Shown: positions 16,745-26,458, numbered from the stretch's first letter. The stretch: 64,000 bases of DNA from Candidatus Bathyarchaeia archaeon (GCA_038868075.1 JAWBXB010000001.1:84414-148413); one strand, 5' to 3'. The notes: generated by a model not told the origin, from the letters alone. Made by a program: numbers and translations.

Positions 16745-17305
16745 TCAGCGGCAGACCTCCCTCAAAGTGGAGTAGATAGGACCATGTGATGTGAGAACGC
16801 TCTTCTTAAGCCTCAGGCATCTTGCCCTGACAATACCAAACTCATGGTTCTCAAAGTCCTTAATAATCTTAGCGAGTTCATCCCTCTTTCTACCTGTTCT
16901 AACACGGGCAATAGTTAGGTGGGGACTAAAGCCCTTATCATCTAGTTTTAACCCAAGCCTTTGAAGATTTGGTTCAAGCTGGTAATATATGCTTCTTAGC
17001 TCATTTGATCCTCTTCTTATTCCAGCCCAGATAACATTTATATGCCTTAAATTTGGAAACGCTCCTAAACCCCTAATTTCAATATCAAATGGTGAAAAGG
17101 TAACCTTACCCATCTCGCCATAAACCTTATCAATCATAGCTGGCGTTATCTCGCCGAGAAATCTAATTGTTATATGAATATTTTTAGGCTCAACAAGCTT
17201 AAGGTCTGCGCCAGTCTCAAGAAGGGCTGACTGAACCCTGCTCAGCTCCCTAATAATATTCTCATCCTCAATATCAAAGGCTATAAAGCTACGAATTAAC
17301 TCCAA
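16745..17305 (-). CDS. thpR: RNA 2',3'-cyclic phosphodiesterase (LigT/ThpR)
   Basis: 186 residues, typical of the 2H phosphoesterase family. Both catalytic motifs are present: H44-I-T46 in NIHITIRFLG and H129-L-T131 in SPHLTIARV. The N-terminus IRSFIAFDIED also fits. The enzyme opens 2',3'-cyclic phosphates to 2'-phosphates and can handle tRNA half ends, which fits its place before cca and the heavy tRNA splicing in this genome. The two genes are probably cotranscribed. Confidence 0.9.
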   Translation of the reverse strand: MELIRSFIAFDIEDENIIRELSRVQSALLETGADLKLVEPKNIHITIRFLGEITPAMIDKVYGEMGKVTFSPFDIEIRGLGAFPNLRHINVIWAGIRRGSNELRSIYYQLEPNLQRLGLKLDDKGFSPHLTIARVRTGRKRDELAKIIKDFENHEFGIVRARCLRLKKSVLTSHGPIYSTLREVCR

Positions 17306-17418
17306 ACTATTAGGCCTCCACTAAGCATGCAGCCAGACACTATTAAATATGATGCCAAAAATAAATTCTTATACCCTATAAAAATTCTAGGAAAAACGTT
17401 CTCTGTTATTTAAGGCGA

Positions 17419-17479
17419 AGTGAATGCCAGATTCACTACTGAACCTAAATTTTTCATCATAATAATTTCGTGATGAAAA
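17419..17479. other. Two hairpins in the intergenic region before the MBL gene
   Basis: AGTGAAT (17419-17425) and ATTCACT (17431-17437) enclose a 5-nt loop. TTTTCATCA (17451-17459) and TGATGAAAA (17471-17479) form a 9-bp stem with an 11-nt loop. They lie in the 274-nt A/T-rich gap between divergent thpR and the MBL-fold gene, which shows no open frame. They may be operators or leader structures. Confidence 0.4.
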
Positions 17480-17579
17480 TTATCTTATAGAAAATTGCCT
17501 TAAAATGGTTCCCAAAAATCCTCTTTCTATAAGTAAATGTATAAAGGATGAAAACGTTATCATGTCATGGTGATTCACC

Positions 17580-18395
17580 ATGCAAATCCTATTCGCCGGG
17601 ACGGGAGCCGCTGAGGGCTGGCCTGCTCTCTTCTGCGAATGCGATGTATGTATGAGGGCTAGGGCTCTAAGGGGTAAAAATATAAGGACAAGAAGTTCCA
17701 TCCATATTGATGAAGACCTTAAAATTGATTGGCCTCCAGACACATATTTGCATGTTCTACAATATAATCTTAATCTTGCGAGGGTTAAATATCTCTTTAT
17801 AACTCACAGCCATTATGATCATCTCCATCCAGACGATCTACTTATGAGACAAACACCATTCGCCCATATGCGATCTTCAAATCCCTTAAACATATATGGC
17901 AGTCAAGATGCAATAGACTGCATCCTTAAAGCTGTGGGGGAAACGACAAAAACAGGTTTAACTCTTAAGGTTTTAGAGCCCTTTGAGACTATAAAGGCTG
18001 GGAGGTTTAAGGTTACGGCTCTCCTAGCCGATCATGATCCTAAGCGAGTATGTTTTCTCTATATCCTTGAATCAAAAAATAACATAATATTATATGGGCA
18101 TGACTCAGGCTGGTTTCCAGAGGAAACATGGAGGATGCTAGAGGGCTGGAAGCTGGATCTAGCAATCTTAGACTGCACAACAGGAGCTTTTTCCTCAAGA
18201 GGATATCATATGGGCTTAAAGGAAGTAATAGAGATGAAGAGACAGATGCTTTCAAAAAACATAGCCGATAAAGACACAATCTTCGTGGCTACGCATTTCT
18301 CTCACAATGGTCTCCTCTTACATGAAGAATTATCTTCTAAACTTACTTCAGAAGGTGTGGAAGCCGCGTATGATGGGCTAATAATTGAACTCTAG
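17580..18395 (+). CDS. MBL-fold metallohydrolase (PhnP/RNase Z-like)
   Basis: 271 residues of the metallo-beta-lactamase fold: MQILFAGTGAAEGWPALFC at the start, THSHYDHLHPDD (H76, H78, D80, H81) as metal site, LLADHD and ILYGHDSGWF later ligands and THFSHNG near the C-terminus. C19, C21 and C24 (CECDVC) resemble the structural zinc ligands of PhnP-type phosphodiesterases. The probable activity is hydrolysis of a phosphodiester or cyclic phosphate; the substrate is unknown. GGTGAT is 5 nt upstream of the ATG and forms a small palindrome with TTCACC; TATA-like sequences are at 17526-17546. Confidence 0.8.
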   Translation: MQILFAGTGAAEGWPALFCECDVCMRARALRGKNIRTRSSIHIDEDLKIDWPPDTYLHVLQYNLNLARVKYLFITHSHYDHLHPDDLLMRQTPFAHMRSSNPLNIYGSQDAIDCILKAVGETTKTGLTLKVLEPFETIKAGRFKVTALLADHDPKRVCFLYILESKNNIILYGHDSGWFPEETWRMLEGWKLDLAILDCTTGAFSSRGYHMGLKEVIEMKRQMLSKNIADKDTIFVATHFSHNGLLLHEELSSKLTSEGVEAAYDGLIIEL

Positions 18396-18428
18396 CTCTA
18401 AAGATTCTTCGCCAACATACTCTTATTC

Positions 18429-19175
18429 TTAAATGGATGTAGATTTTTTAAGTTGAGCGAGGATTGGAATTTCTCTAATACGTTCTTCTGGCATTTTATT
18501 CCATATTATACCCCTGGGTCTCTCACCTAAATGATTTATCTTAACAATTTTTGTTGGAGTAATTATTGCATTAACTATTAGATCAAAAGATTCTTTAGGC
18601 ACAAAATCCACTATCTGAACATCATGCACTGTTGTGAAAATAGGCGTATTCTCGTCGGCCGCTCTAATCTCACGCAATATTCCGTATTCTATCTCACTAT
18701 ATCCCTCACCTTTACCAACCCGCACTCCATCCCTAGAAACAGCAACTGAACCGACAACTATCAGGTCCACGGGAGGTATCTCGTTAACATCACATATTTC
18801 ACCATACTTAAAAGCGCCATGTATTGATGATGCCTCATTATAGGCTTTCTTAGGAATTTTATTTGGGTTCAGAATTAAGAATCCGGATTTAAGTCTAGGA
18901 GTTGGCATGAGTAATATTTTGCCGCTTAAAAGAGTTAGATACCTAACTATACTCTGAGGAGAATCCGGATTGACTTTAATAACCCTAGCCCGCTTAAACT
19001 CCACCTGCTCAGACAATTTCCGCGCAGCAATATCCGACCCCACAAAGTTAGGTATTCTGCCATAAACTGGTCTAGGAAAACTCGCTACATTAGACTCCTC
19101 CATAAGCGTCCAAATTTTCCGGCGAATATCCTCCTTACTCAGATTAAAGTTACTAACCCCGCACATACCCTTCAT
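18429..19175 (-). CDS. 5-formyltetrahydrofolate cyclo-ligase-like protein
   Basis: 248 residues. The N-terminal [31 protein letters not shown] and central [29 protein letters not shown] (the loop with GKGxGYxDxE-type phosphate binding) are typical of the cyclo-ligase/MTHFSD-like family. In archaea these proteins may act on folate or methanopterin-type cofactors, or have a moonlighting role; the reaction is not certain. It is convergent with the MBL gene and follows tRNA-Val on the same strand. Start ATG at 19175 has no clear ribosome-binding site; the ATG three codons in is possible. Confidence 0.8.
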   Translation of the reverse strand: MKGMCGVSNFNLSKEDIRRKIWTLMEESNVASFPRPVYGRIPNFVGSDIAARKLSEQVEFKRARVIKVNPDSPQSIVRYLTLLSGKILLMPTPRLKSGFLILNPNKIPKKAYNEASSIHGAFKYGEICDVNEIPPVDLIVVGSVAVSRDGVRVGKGEGYSEIEYGILREIRAADENTPIFTTVHDVQIVDFVPKESFDLIVNAIITPTKIVKINHLGERPRGIIWNKMPEERIREIPILAQLKKSTSI

Positions 19176-19219
19176 ACCTAAGGTTCCTATAAGGCTGTTA
19201 AGGGATTCAGTTAAAAATC

Positions 19220-19337
19220 TGGTGGGCCGGGCCGGACTTGAACCGGCGACCTTACAGAGCCTTTTTTTGGGTTTTCTGCGCCTCCTGGATTTTTTATCCG
19301 TCAGGCAGACGTCCTAACCAAGCTAGACGACCGGCCC
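19220..19337 (-). tRNA. tRNA-Val(GAC) with two introns
   Basis: Acceptor GGGCCGG (19331-19337) pairs with CCGGCCC, discriminator A, and CCA is encoded (19220-19222). The D stem is GTCT/GGAC, T stem GCCGG/CCGGC with loop TTCAAGT. The anticodon stem TCTGC pairs with GCAGA, but 18 extra nt (19282-19299) split the anticodon loop near 36/37. CCTG/CAGG can form the central helix of a bulge-helix-bulge there. A further 22 nt (19252-19273) split the variable loop at 44/45, where GCAG/CTGT forms the 4-bp helix with AAA and AAG bulges. Removing both leaves 78 nt and loop CTGACGC, i.e. anticodon GAC, and the AGGTC variable loop usual for archaeal tRNA-Val. Confidence 0.85.
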
Positions 19338-19470
19338 TTTTCTTTTTCCCTTATCCTTTCAGCAAATTAATTTTTTGCTCTTCCTTAAATTATAAAGTTT
19401 ATGTTTTCACCCTCCTTTCAAGTAGACTTTTAAGGATAAAATAAGCCTTTTTTAATGGAGGTTCTTTCTA

Positions 19471-21058
19471 TTCCCGTTTGAAGCTGCTGTTAGAGAGGCT
19501 GGAACCTACTCGCTTATGAACGCTTATCATGATATTGATGGTGTTCCATGCGCTGCTTCCAAGGAACCCCTAACTGAGATTTTGAGATTTAAGTGGGGTT
19601 TTAGAGGTTATGTCGTATCAGATTATGGCGCTATAGAGATGCTTAAAACCTTCCATCATGTTGCGGCTGACGAGATAGAGGCCGCTGTTCAAGCTTTAGA
19701 AGCCGGGATAGATATTGAGTTGCCTAGGGTCAAATGTTACGGCGAGCCGCTTCTTAAGGCTGTTAGGGATGGCATTATATCAGAGACTCTCATAGATGAG
19801 GCCATCTCAAGAATTTTAAGAGTCAAGTTTCTCCTTGGGCTCTTTGATAACCCCTATATTAATGTTGAGGAAGCCGCTGGAGCCTTCGATAAAGCAGAGG
19901 ATAGAGCCCTAGCCCTTAGAGCAGCAAGGGAATCGATAATTCTTCTCAAGAATGATGGAATTTTACCGTTAAAGAAGGATTTGAGGGCAATAGCAGTTAT
20001 AGGTCCTAACACTGATACTACTAGAGGACTTTTGGGCGACTACAGTTACACAGTGCACTTAAATTGCGAGGTTGACGCCGTTAAAATAGCTACATATTTG
20101 AGGCAATAAAGAATAAGATTTCGCCGTAAACTGAAGTATACTTTGCTAGAGGCTGCGACATATATGAGCCCTCAAGGGAGGGATTTAAGGAAGCAATTGA
20201 AGCAGCATCAAAAGCAGACGTCATAATAGCTGTTATGGGCGAGAGATCCGGAATGTTCAGATTACCAGCCGTAACCGGCGAGGGAAGGGACCAAAACAGT
20301 TTATCCCTGCCCGGTGTTCAGGAGGAACTTCTTAAGGTACTTGGGGAGTTAGGTAAGCCGCTCATAGTTGTTCTTGTAAATGGCAGGCCTATAGCGGTTA
20401 AGTGGGCTGCTGAAGGGGCTTCAGCAATTATTGAGGCTTGGTTCCCAGGCGAGGAGGGTGGAAATGCTGTAGCAGATGTTCTCTTTGGGGACTATAATCC
20501 AGGCGGCAAGCTTCCAATAAGTGTTCCACAGGACGCTGGACAAATACCAGTTTACTATAGTAGGAGGGCTTCATCATTTAGAGATTATGTTTTTATGAGC
20601 GCTAAGCCCCTATTCCCATTTGGACATGGATTAAGTTACACTCAATTCGAGTATTCATCATTTGAGATAAAGCCGGAAAAAGTTGGTCCAGCTGGTAATG
20701 TCGCGATAAGCTTCGATTTAAAAAAATATTGGTAAATTCAAGGGCGACGAGGTAGCGCAACTGTATATCCGTGATCCAGTAGCATCAGTCTCTAAACCGA
20801 TTAAGGAGCTTAAGGGTTTTTAAGAGGATAACTCTTGAGCCTGGAGAGAAGAAGAGGGTTACATTTATACTCTCAATGGATCAATTAGCCTTCTACGACC
20901 GCTACATGAGACTTATTGTTGAACCGGGACTTTATGAAGTTATGATTGGCAGCTCATCCGAAGATATAAGGTTAACTGGAAGTTTTGAGATCCTTGGCAA
21001 CCCAAGGGTTATATCAGGTTTAAGACGAAAACTCTTTACCGACGTAATTATTAAATAG
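19471..21058 (+). pseudogene. Glycoside hydrolase family 3 (beta-glucosidase/xylosidase) pseudogene
   Basis: Three frame pieces make up the C-terminal two thirds of a GH3 enzyme. 19471-20109 carries FEAAVREAGTYSLMNAYHDIDGVPC and VVSDYGAIEML with the nucleophile Asp. 20110-20735 is the second alpha/beta domain (ADVIIAVMGERSG, LPGVQEELLKVL, FPGEEGGNAVADVLFGDYNPGGKLP, PFGHGLSYTQF). 20740-21058 is the fibronectin-III-like tail (EVAQLYIRDPVASV, LEPGEKKRVTF, YEVMIGSSSEDIRL). The first about 200 residues, including most of the TIM barrel, are gone, and frameshifts lie at about 20110, 20735 and 20822. It lies directly behind a tRNA gene, a common integration point, but no element is seen. Confidence 0.85.
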
Positions 21059-21076
21059 CTGAAAGAAAACTCCGGA

Positions 21077-21601
21077 TTAAATAAGTGTGTACTTTTTTGT
21101 TTTTATTATATAGAAGTTTGGTGATAATTGCATAGTTGAGTAAAGCTGCTTCTGCCTAATACCCAATGCTATTTCTATGAATTCAGGTATAATCTTGTAA
21201 ACCAACTCTGCCGAAGGCGTACCCCAGTATATTCCCAGACAGAAGGGATCAACATAAACATAGAAATTCTGACCTTTATACTCAAAAAGGGATTTATCAG
21301 CATCACCATATTTAGGTTTATTTAGGATTTTAAATGGCCAGAGCTTACATGCTAAAGGCTTATTATTTTGTAGTCCGCATAATTGTTTCCCATTGGGAGC
21401 CGTGTATAAAAATAAACATGAGCCGTCCGGTCTCTTACCCATATAAAACTTGTTTAGTCCAGCTTTAGTAACCCCTACACCATACTTTTTAGTTATATTC
21501 AACCATTCATTAAATGTTAAGACTACCTCAAACTCTTTGCAGCACAGTCCACATCCATTACAACGCCATGCATTCATGTAGCTCCAAGGTACGAAGATCA
21601 T
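21077..21601 (-). CDS. YkgJ-family cysteine-cluster protein (zinc/iron-chelating)
   Basis: 174 residues with an N-terminal cysteine cluster C14-x2-C17-x2-C20-C21 (WRCNGCGLCCKEF), a later CLF, then CGLQNNKPLACKLWPF and CLGIYWG. This arrangement of about eight cysteines defines the YkgJ-type zinc/iron-chelating domain. The role is not known for most members. It is a single gene between the GH3 pseudogene and a methyltransferase gene, both at some distance. Confidence 0.8.
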   Translation of the reverse strand: MIFVPWSYMNAWRCNGCGLCCKEFEVVLTFNEWLNITKKYGVGVTKAGLNKFYMGKRPDGSCLFLYTAPNGKQLCGLQNNKPLACKLWPFKILNKPKYGDADKSLFEYKGQNFYVYVDPFCLGIYWGTPSAELVYKIIPEFIEIALGIRQKQLYSTMQLSPNFYIIKTKKYTLI

Positions 21602-21724
21602 TAGTGGATCCCTAGAGCCTTAATATCGGAAAAATCTAATAATGAGTATTTAATAAATTTTTGTTTTTCACAGCCATCATATTCTTATTGAAATAGTTAA
21701 GAAGCATTAGCCAAGTGTTTAACC

Positions 21725-22216
21725 TCATCTTTTATAGAGGTATAAAGTGTGAGTTGGAAAACCCAAGAAGATGTTTTCACAGAAGCGCTCAACTTTAGCT
21801 GGTTTCCAACCTATTATTTCATAATCATGTGATACAACTCTTGCACCCTTTTTAAGCTCAGCCTCCAGCTTAGGTCTAACTTTCTCATTCGCGCTCGTTG
21901 TCAAATATAAGTAGACGACGTCAGCCATGCTTATATCAACATTAAAAAGATCATCATGTATTATTTTGACTCTATCCTGTAAGCCTAGCTCGATTACTTT
22001 CCTCATAGCTTGCTTGGCTAAGTCTTCCCTTAACTCCACGCCAATAGCTATTGCGCCAAACTCTTTAGCAGCTATTATAACGGGTCTGCCATCTCCAGCT
22101 CCCAGATCAACGAATATTTCACCTGGCTTTAATTCAGCCATTGTTAAAAGTCTCCGTATAACTGATTCGGGAGAAGCCACAAACGGGGATATGAACAAAC
22201 GATTCACCTCTCTCAT
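21725..22216 (-). CDS. SAM-dependent methyltransferase, archaeal protein-lysine (aKMT-like)
   Basis: 163 residues of the Rossmann methyltransferase fold. SAM motif I is FVDLGAGDGRP (36-46), followed by IAIGVELREDL; the family-specific FVASPESVIRRLL, ADVVYLYLT, PKLEAELKKGARVVSHDYEIIGW and C-terminal THTLYLYKR match the archaeal aKMT type, which methylates lysines on many chromatin and other proteins in Sulfolobales. Broad-specificity protein methylation is therefore likely; another substrate cannot be excluded. It lies 43 nt downstream of the Lhr helicase gene on the same strand and may be cotranscribed with it. Confidence 0.8.
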   Translation of the reverse strand: MREVNRLFISPFVASPESVIRRLLTMAELKPGEIFVDLGAGDGRPVIIAAKEFGAIAIGVELREDLAKQAMRKVIELGLQDRVKIIHDDLFNVDISMADVVYLYLTTSANEKVRPKLEAELKKGARVVSHDYEIIGWKPAKVERFCENIFLGFPTHTLYLYKR

Positions 22217-22259
22217 TTTTCAGTTTAAAGTAACTAGGATTATTTTTACCTTACGCTTA

Positions 22260-25166
22260 TCACCAGAATCTTCTTTTTAATGCTTCACGCTCAGCCTCAA
22301 TTATTAATTCAAACAAGTTATCTGTAATTTTGTTCTCTTTTGATAATATTCCTTTAACATCGCTTAAACTAAGTCTCTTACCTGAGAGGACTACAGCTGC
22401 AACCTTACCGTACTTTGCAATCAGCTTCGCTGTTTCAATAGCCTCTTCTTTTAGATACTCTTCATTTTTAGTTAGCTTCTCACCTTTCTTCTCAATTAAA
22501 GGATAAGCCTCATCCTCTTCAACCTCAAGTAGCCCAAGTCTAGGTGACCCACAGCTTGGGCAAATTGGTTTATCTGGGAGATCCTTAATTGCCATCATCT
22601 CGATGTAATCCCAGCAATCGGTGCAAACAAATGTTCTTGTCTCATCTAGAATCCTAGCTTTAGCCGACTCTATGAGAATCCTCCTCATCTTTTCAGGTGG
22701 TATGAGGTCGGTTTTCATGCTAACACGTTCTATTCCAACTCTAGCTATCGGCGTCGCCTCATCATGTGTTTCAACCCTAACAATATCTATCTCACCACGC
22801 CTCATCATATCAAAAACATTGAGTAGGTTTTTGATGTCCAAGTCTTTTGTGAAAACCTCTTTAAGAGCCTCATCATAGATCACTGTATCCTCAAAGCTCC
22901 TAATTAAATTCTTAAGGCTAATACTCTCGAAGTCAACCCGCTTCTGTATCGCGCCAAATCTCCTGGCAACATGTATTAAGCGTCTCTTAAAGATGCCAGT
23001 TTTAACAACAGCCTTAGTGAGAGTTTCCCTAATAATACCTTCCTCTGAATTTTTGAGATCAGAGAGTATGCTGATGACCACTTCAGGCTTAATCTCGCCC
23101 ATGGTTTGAATAAATATTCTGTAAGGGTCATGCTGGACAACAATTGAATAGCCAGTTAACTCAGATAATATGTGACCTAATATTTGGGCTAAAGCCCTAT
23201 TAGTTAATGAACCAAAGCTACATTGTAGTATAATAAAGTCTTCCCACTCCTCGATGGTTATGCGCTTATCCGTTGGAACAGGATAACCCATCCTAACATG
23301 CTCAACTATCTCTGCTATAGTATCTAGGATAGTCTTTTTATCAGCCGGATATTTGCCTGAAAGCTCCTCAGCTATCTCATCTGGGCTGACGTTGGTTTTT
23401 AACCGTGCCTCCACAAAGCCTCTTATTTGACCCACCTCCTGTGCAACTTCGAAGGGCACCGGAATCTCTTCACCAACCCAGCTTGGGATTGCACCAGTTG
23501 GGTCATTGACGGATTTCACATAGATCTTCTTGTCAGCCTCTATGTTCACTATTTTCCATGGGCTCCCACGAATTATGAATTTAACTCCAGGCTTACCATA
23601 CTCAGCTACAAAGGCTTCATCTAGGAGCCCAACAGCGGTATCCGTCTCCTTATCTATGACGAGATAATGCTTCTCATCTGGTATCATCGATAAGTTCTCG
23701 AAAAAGTATTCGAAGAGAGCTTTCGTCCTGCGGGGCTTCAGGACAACGCCATCTTCAAATGAAACCCAAGCAAGTCTTGGGAAGCGATTATGCATGTACT
23801 CTAAAACCCGTTTTATATCTTCTATCGTTAGATCCCTATAGGGGTAAGCCTTACTATAAACTTCATGTATCTCAGTAAACTCTAGACGCTTTCTCTTCAT
23901 TAGGAACGCTGCTATTTGATGAGCCAACACATCAAATGGTTTCTCAGGTATATCTACGGGCTCAAGCTCCTCCTTATAGGCTTTTCTTCCAATAACCATA
24001 GCCTCCAGTGTGTCATCTGAGTCCATAGTTATTATCACGCCATTAGCCATACGTCCAATTCCATGCCCACTTCTCCCTACACGCTGTATTAAGCGAGTAA
24101 CCTGTCTTGGACTCATATACTGTATAACTAGGTCTATTCTACCAACGTCTATTCCCAGCTCAAGGCTGCTTGTGCAGACCAGACCGCGCAGTTCACCCTC
24201 CTTTAAACCCCTCTCAGCTGCAATTCTAGATGGTTTAGCTAACGAGCCATGATGAATTGAGACTGGAAAGTTCACATCCCATATCTTAAATCTGCTTGCT
24301 AAAATCTCCGAGATTGTTCGAGTATTCGTGAATAAAAGAACTGAATTATGCTTCTCGGTCAGCTGGCGCATTACACGGAGCCTAGCTGCAACCTCCGGAT
24401 GAGTAAATAAGATTGAGGCAAGCTCATAATCCTGCGGTTCAGGCTTAGGATAAAGTATCTGGAGCCTCATCAATCTAGCGACTGGCACGCGGACAATTTC
24501 AATCGTCCTATTGTTCCCCACAAGGAACTGCGCAACTTTCTCTGGCGTTCCAATTGTTGCTGAAAGCCCAATTATTTGGAAGTCTTTACCGGTTATAGCT
24601 CTAAGCCTCTCAAGGGCTAAAGCCAATTGGCTTCCACGCTTACTATCAGCTAGCTCATGAACTTCATCAACAATAACCCATCTTACGGACTGGAGATGAC
24701 GGCGCATAATCCAGCCAGAAAGTATAGACTGGAGGGTTTCCGGCGTCGTTATAAGCACATCAGGCGGACTTCTAGCCTGCTTTGAACGCTCATTTGCATC
24801 AGTATCACCATGCCTAACAGCCAACTTAATATCTAAGTTATTGCACCACCATTCTAAACGCTCAAGCATGTCACGGTTTAAAGCCCTTAAAGGCGTAATA
24901 TACAGAACTTTTATTCCTAGATCCCTCTTCGGCATATGAATAAGCATATTCAATATTGGAAGCATCGCAGCCTCAGTTTTACCGCTTGCAGTGGGCGATA
25001 TTAATAAAACATTTTTTCCCTCAAGAATTAGAGGTATAACTTTTGACTGCGGTTCAGTTGGAGATTTAAAGCCCTTCTCCTCAATAAGCTTACGTATGGG
25101 ACGGGCTAATAAATCGAATACGTTTCTCTTTACTGTGCGTAGTTGCTGCGTTTCCTCAGCCGCCAA
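22260..25166 (-). CDS. lhr: Lhr-family ATP-dependent helicase
   Basis: 968 residues, the length of archaeal Lhr. Helicase motifs in order: Q-type start GFKSPTEPQSKVIP, Walker A SPTASGKT (58-65), TPLRAL, TTPETLQS, DEVH (167-170), GLSATIG, later TSSLELGIDVGRIDLV and QRVGRSGHGIG. The C-terminal part contains the Lhr-core winged-helix and domain 4, then a four-cysteine zinc site CTDCWDY and CPSCGSPR. Lhr is a 3'-5' translocase linked to DNA repair and genome maintenance. The ATG at 25166 is the first in the frame and fits the usual N-terminus. Confidence 0.9.
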   Translation of the reverse strand: MAAEETQQLRTVKRNVFDLLARPIRKLIEEKGFKSPTEPQSKVIPLILEGKNVLLISPTASGKTEAAMLPILNMLIHMPKRDLGIKVLYITPLRALNRDMLERLEWWCNNLDIKLAVRHGDTDANERSKQARSPPDVLITTPETLQSILSGWIMRRHLQSVRWVIVDEVHELADSKRGSQLALALERLRAITGKDFQIIGLSATIGTPEKVAQFLVGNNRTIEIVRVPVARLMRLQILYPKPEPQDYELASILFTHPEVAARLRVMRQLTEKHNSVLLFTNTRTISEILASRFKIWDVNFPVSIHHGSLAKPSRIAAERGLKEGELRGLVCTSSLELGIDVGRIDLVIQYMSPRQVTRLIQRVGRSGHGIGRMANGVIITMDSDDTLEAMVIGRKAYKEELEPVDIPEKPFDVLAHQIAAFLMKRKRLEFTEIHEVYSKAYPYRDLTIEDIKRVLEYMHNRFPRLAWVSFEDGVVLKPRRTKALFEYFFENLSMIPDEKHYLVIDKETDTAVGLLDEAFVAEYGKPGVKFIIRGSPWKIVNIEADKKIYVKSVNDPTGAIPSWVGEEIPVPFEVAQEVGQIRGFVEARLKTNVSPDEIAEELSGKYPADKKTILDTIAEIVEHVRMGYPVPTDKRITIEEWEDFIILQCSFGSLTNRALAQILGHILSELTGYSIVVQHDPYRIFIQTMGEIKPEVVISILSDLKNSEEGIIRETLTKAVVKTGIFKRRLIHVARRFGAIQKRVDFESISLKNLIRSFEDTVIYDEALKEVFTKDLDIKNLLNVFDMMRRGEIDIVRVETHDEATPIARVGIERVSMKTDLIPPEKMRRILIESAKARILDETRTFVCTDCWDYIEMMAIKDLPDKPICPSCGSPRLGLLEVEEDEAYPLIEKKGEKLTKNEEYLKEEAIETAKLIAKYGKVAAVVLSGKRLSLSDVKGILSKENKITDNLFELIIEAEREALKRRFW

Positions 25167-25265
25167 CTCTCGTCAACCACATTACCCAATAAAACTTAGA
25201 GAATAAAGGAATAGCTAATGTAAAAGTGTTTTGCTTGGGAAACCAGCCGCATATTGATTGGCATA

Positions 25266-25952
25266 TCAAATTCCAGCCCAAATTGAAAATGCTACGTAGG
25301 CTGCAAACATTATGAGGAAGAGGGCGCTTGACAAAAGTATTGCTCGAAGAACCCTCTCATTTAATATCCGTTTACCCTTATGGACGGAATAGCTTACCAA
25401 AGTGAACCATAAAAGGTCTGCGGATGCATGCCCGATCAAAAACAGTATGAAACCCAAAATCCCAGCTATTGAAAATGAGTTCATTATCAGAATTAATCCA
25501 GTCGTCAACCACCATAAAAAGAAGTATGGATTCGAGCAGCTAGCAATAAAACCGGATAAAATTAGGTTATATAAAAGAAAATCCGTCTTCTCTGATCTGG
25601 AAACGAGGGAGGAAACATCAATAATTTTAATATGTAGGGAATCTTTAAGCATTTTTAGGCCCATAAACCCTAGTATAGCGCTGCCAGCATAACCCACAAT
25701 AATTTTAGCTTCATTGGAGCTTAGTATGGGACCTGCGCCGAGAAATATTGCGGAAATTATGATCCACTCTATTATGAAGTGTCCTAGGACAATTATAGGA
25801 CCAACTATTCTACCGCCCTTTAAGGATTCTGAAACCACCAACGCGAAGACTGGACCGGGAACTAAAGCTCCGTATAGTGCTGTCATAAAGGATGCTGCTG
25901 CAATTCCCAGTACGTCGAGCACTTTAAAGGAACCTTCCTTCCAGTAGCTCAA
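25266..25952 (-). CDS. LysE-family membrane transporter
   Basis: 228 residues with six hydrophobic segments. The N-terminal ASFMTALYGALVPGPVFALVVSESLKGG is the LysE/RhtB signature (GALVPGPVF), and the central ANPYFFLWW-like CSNPYFFLWWLTTG is also typical. Members export amino acids or other small molecules across the cytoplasmic membrane; the substrate is not predictable. The stop of the ACT-domain gene upstream lies 2 nt before the ATG, so the two are one operon, which suggests that amino-acid sensing controls export. Confidence 0.82.
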   Translation of the reverse strand: MSYWKEGSFKVLDVLGIAAASFMTALYGALVPGPVFALVVSESLKGGRIVGPIIVLGHFIIEWIIISAIFLGAGPILSSNEAKIIVGYAGSAILGFMGLKMLKDSLHIKIIDVSSLVSRSEKTDFLLYNLILSGFIASCSNPYFFLWWLTTGLILIMNSFSIAGILGFILFLIGHASADLLWFTLVSYSVHKGKRILNERVLRAILLSSALFLIMFAAYVAFSIWAGI

Positions 25953-25954
25953 GT

Positions 25955-26458
25955 TTAGTATACTGAGACTTTTGAGACCCCTCTAATCTTTAGGAACTCT
26001 GGTATAAGCTCTCCTGGAACCTTAGTCTCAGCTATTAAGATGAGCTTCGGTTCGGGTGTAAGCTCCGGATCATCAACTATCGCCTGCCTTATACTTATGT
26101 TCTTCTGGGCTATTAGGGAAGCTGCAGCAGCCAAGATCCCAGGCATCCTAGCGTCAACGGGTGTTATCTCGACAACTCCAAAGTTTAAGTATTTTGCTAC
26201 ATCACGTAATGATGAACCAGCCGGACTTATTCCGCTAAAAATGATTTTCAGCTCTGGGTTGCTTTCAATCATCTTTATTGTTTGGATAACCGTTCTCCTA
26301 TCAACGCCAGCAACACGGCTTATCCTAACCACTGGTATAACTATATCGCCACAGTAAATTTTTCCATTCCTAACGCTTAATCCATTTTTAATTAATATTT
26401 TTGCAACATTAAGTCTCTCAGGATAACCCTCTAAACACTTAGCTATTTTATCCCACAT
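25955..26458 (-). CDS. ACT-domain amino-acid metabolism regulator (COG2150-like)
   Basis: 167 residues. The N-terminal part (KCLEGYPERLNVAKILIKNGLSV, IPVVRISRVAGVDRRTVIQTI) resembles a helix-turn-helix-like segment. Two ACT-like units follow: LKIIFSGISPAGSSLRDVAKYLNFGVVEITP and MPGILAAAASLIAQKNISIRQAIVDDPE, ending KLILIAETKVPGELIPEFLKIRGVSKVSVY. It fits the archaeal predicted regulators of amino-acid metabolism. It is translationally close to the LysE-type exporter behind it. A regulatory role on that exporter is inferred. Confidence 0.78.
   Translation of the reverse strand: MWDKIAKCLEGYPERLNVAKILIKNGLSVRNGKIYCGDIVIPVVRISRVAGVDRRTVIQTIKMIESNPELKIIFSGISPAGSSLRDVAKYLNFGVVEITPVDARMPGILAAAASLIAQKNISIRQAIVDDPELTPEPKLILIAETKVPGELIPEFLKIRGVSKVSVY

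Noticed and set aside
19220-19337. Reading the interrupted tRNA as tRNA-Leu(GAG) with a long variable arm
   Set aside because: That would need a different splice and the inserted 22 nt do not form a stable variable-arm stem; D arm, acceptor and AGGTC variable loop fit tRNA-Val, and bulge-helix-bulge elements support two introns.
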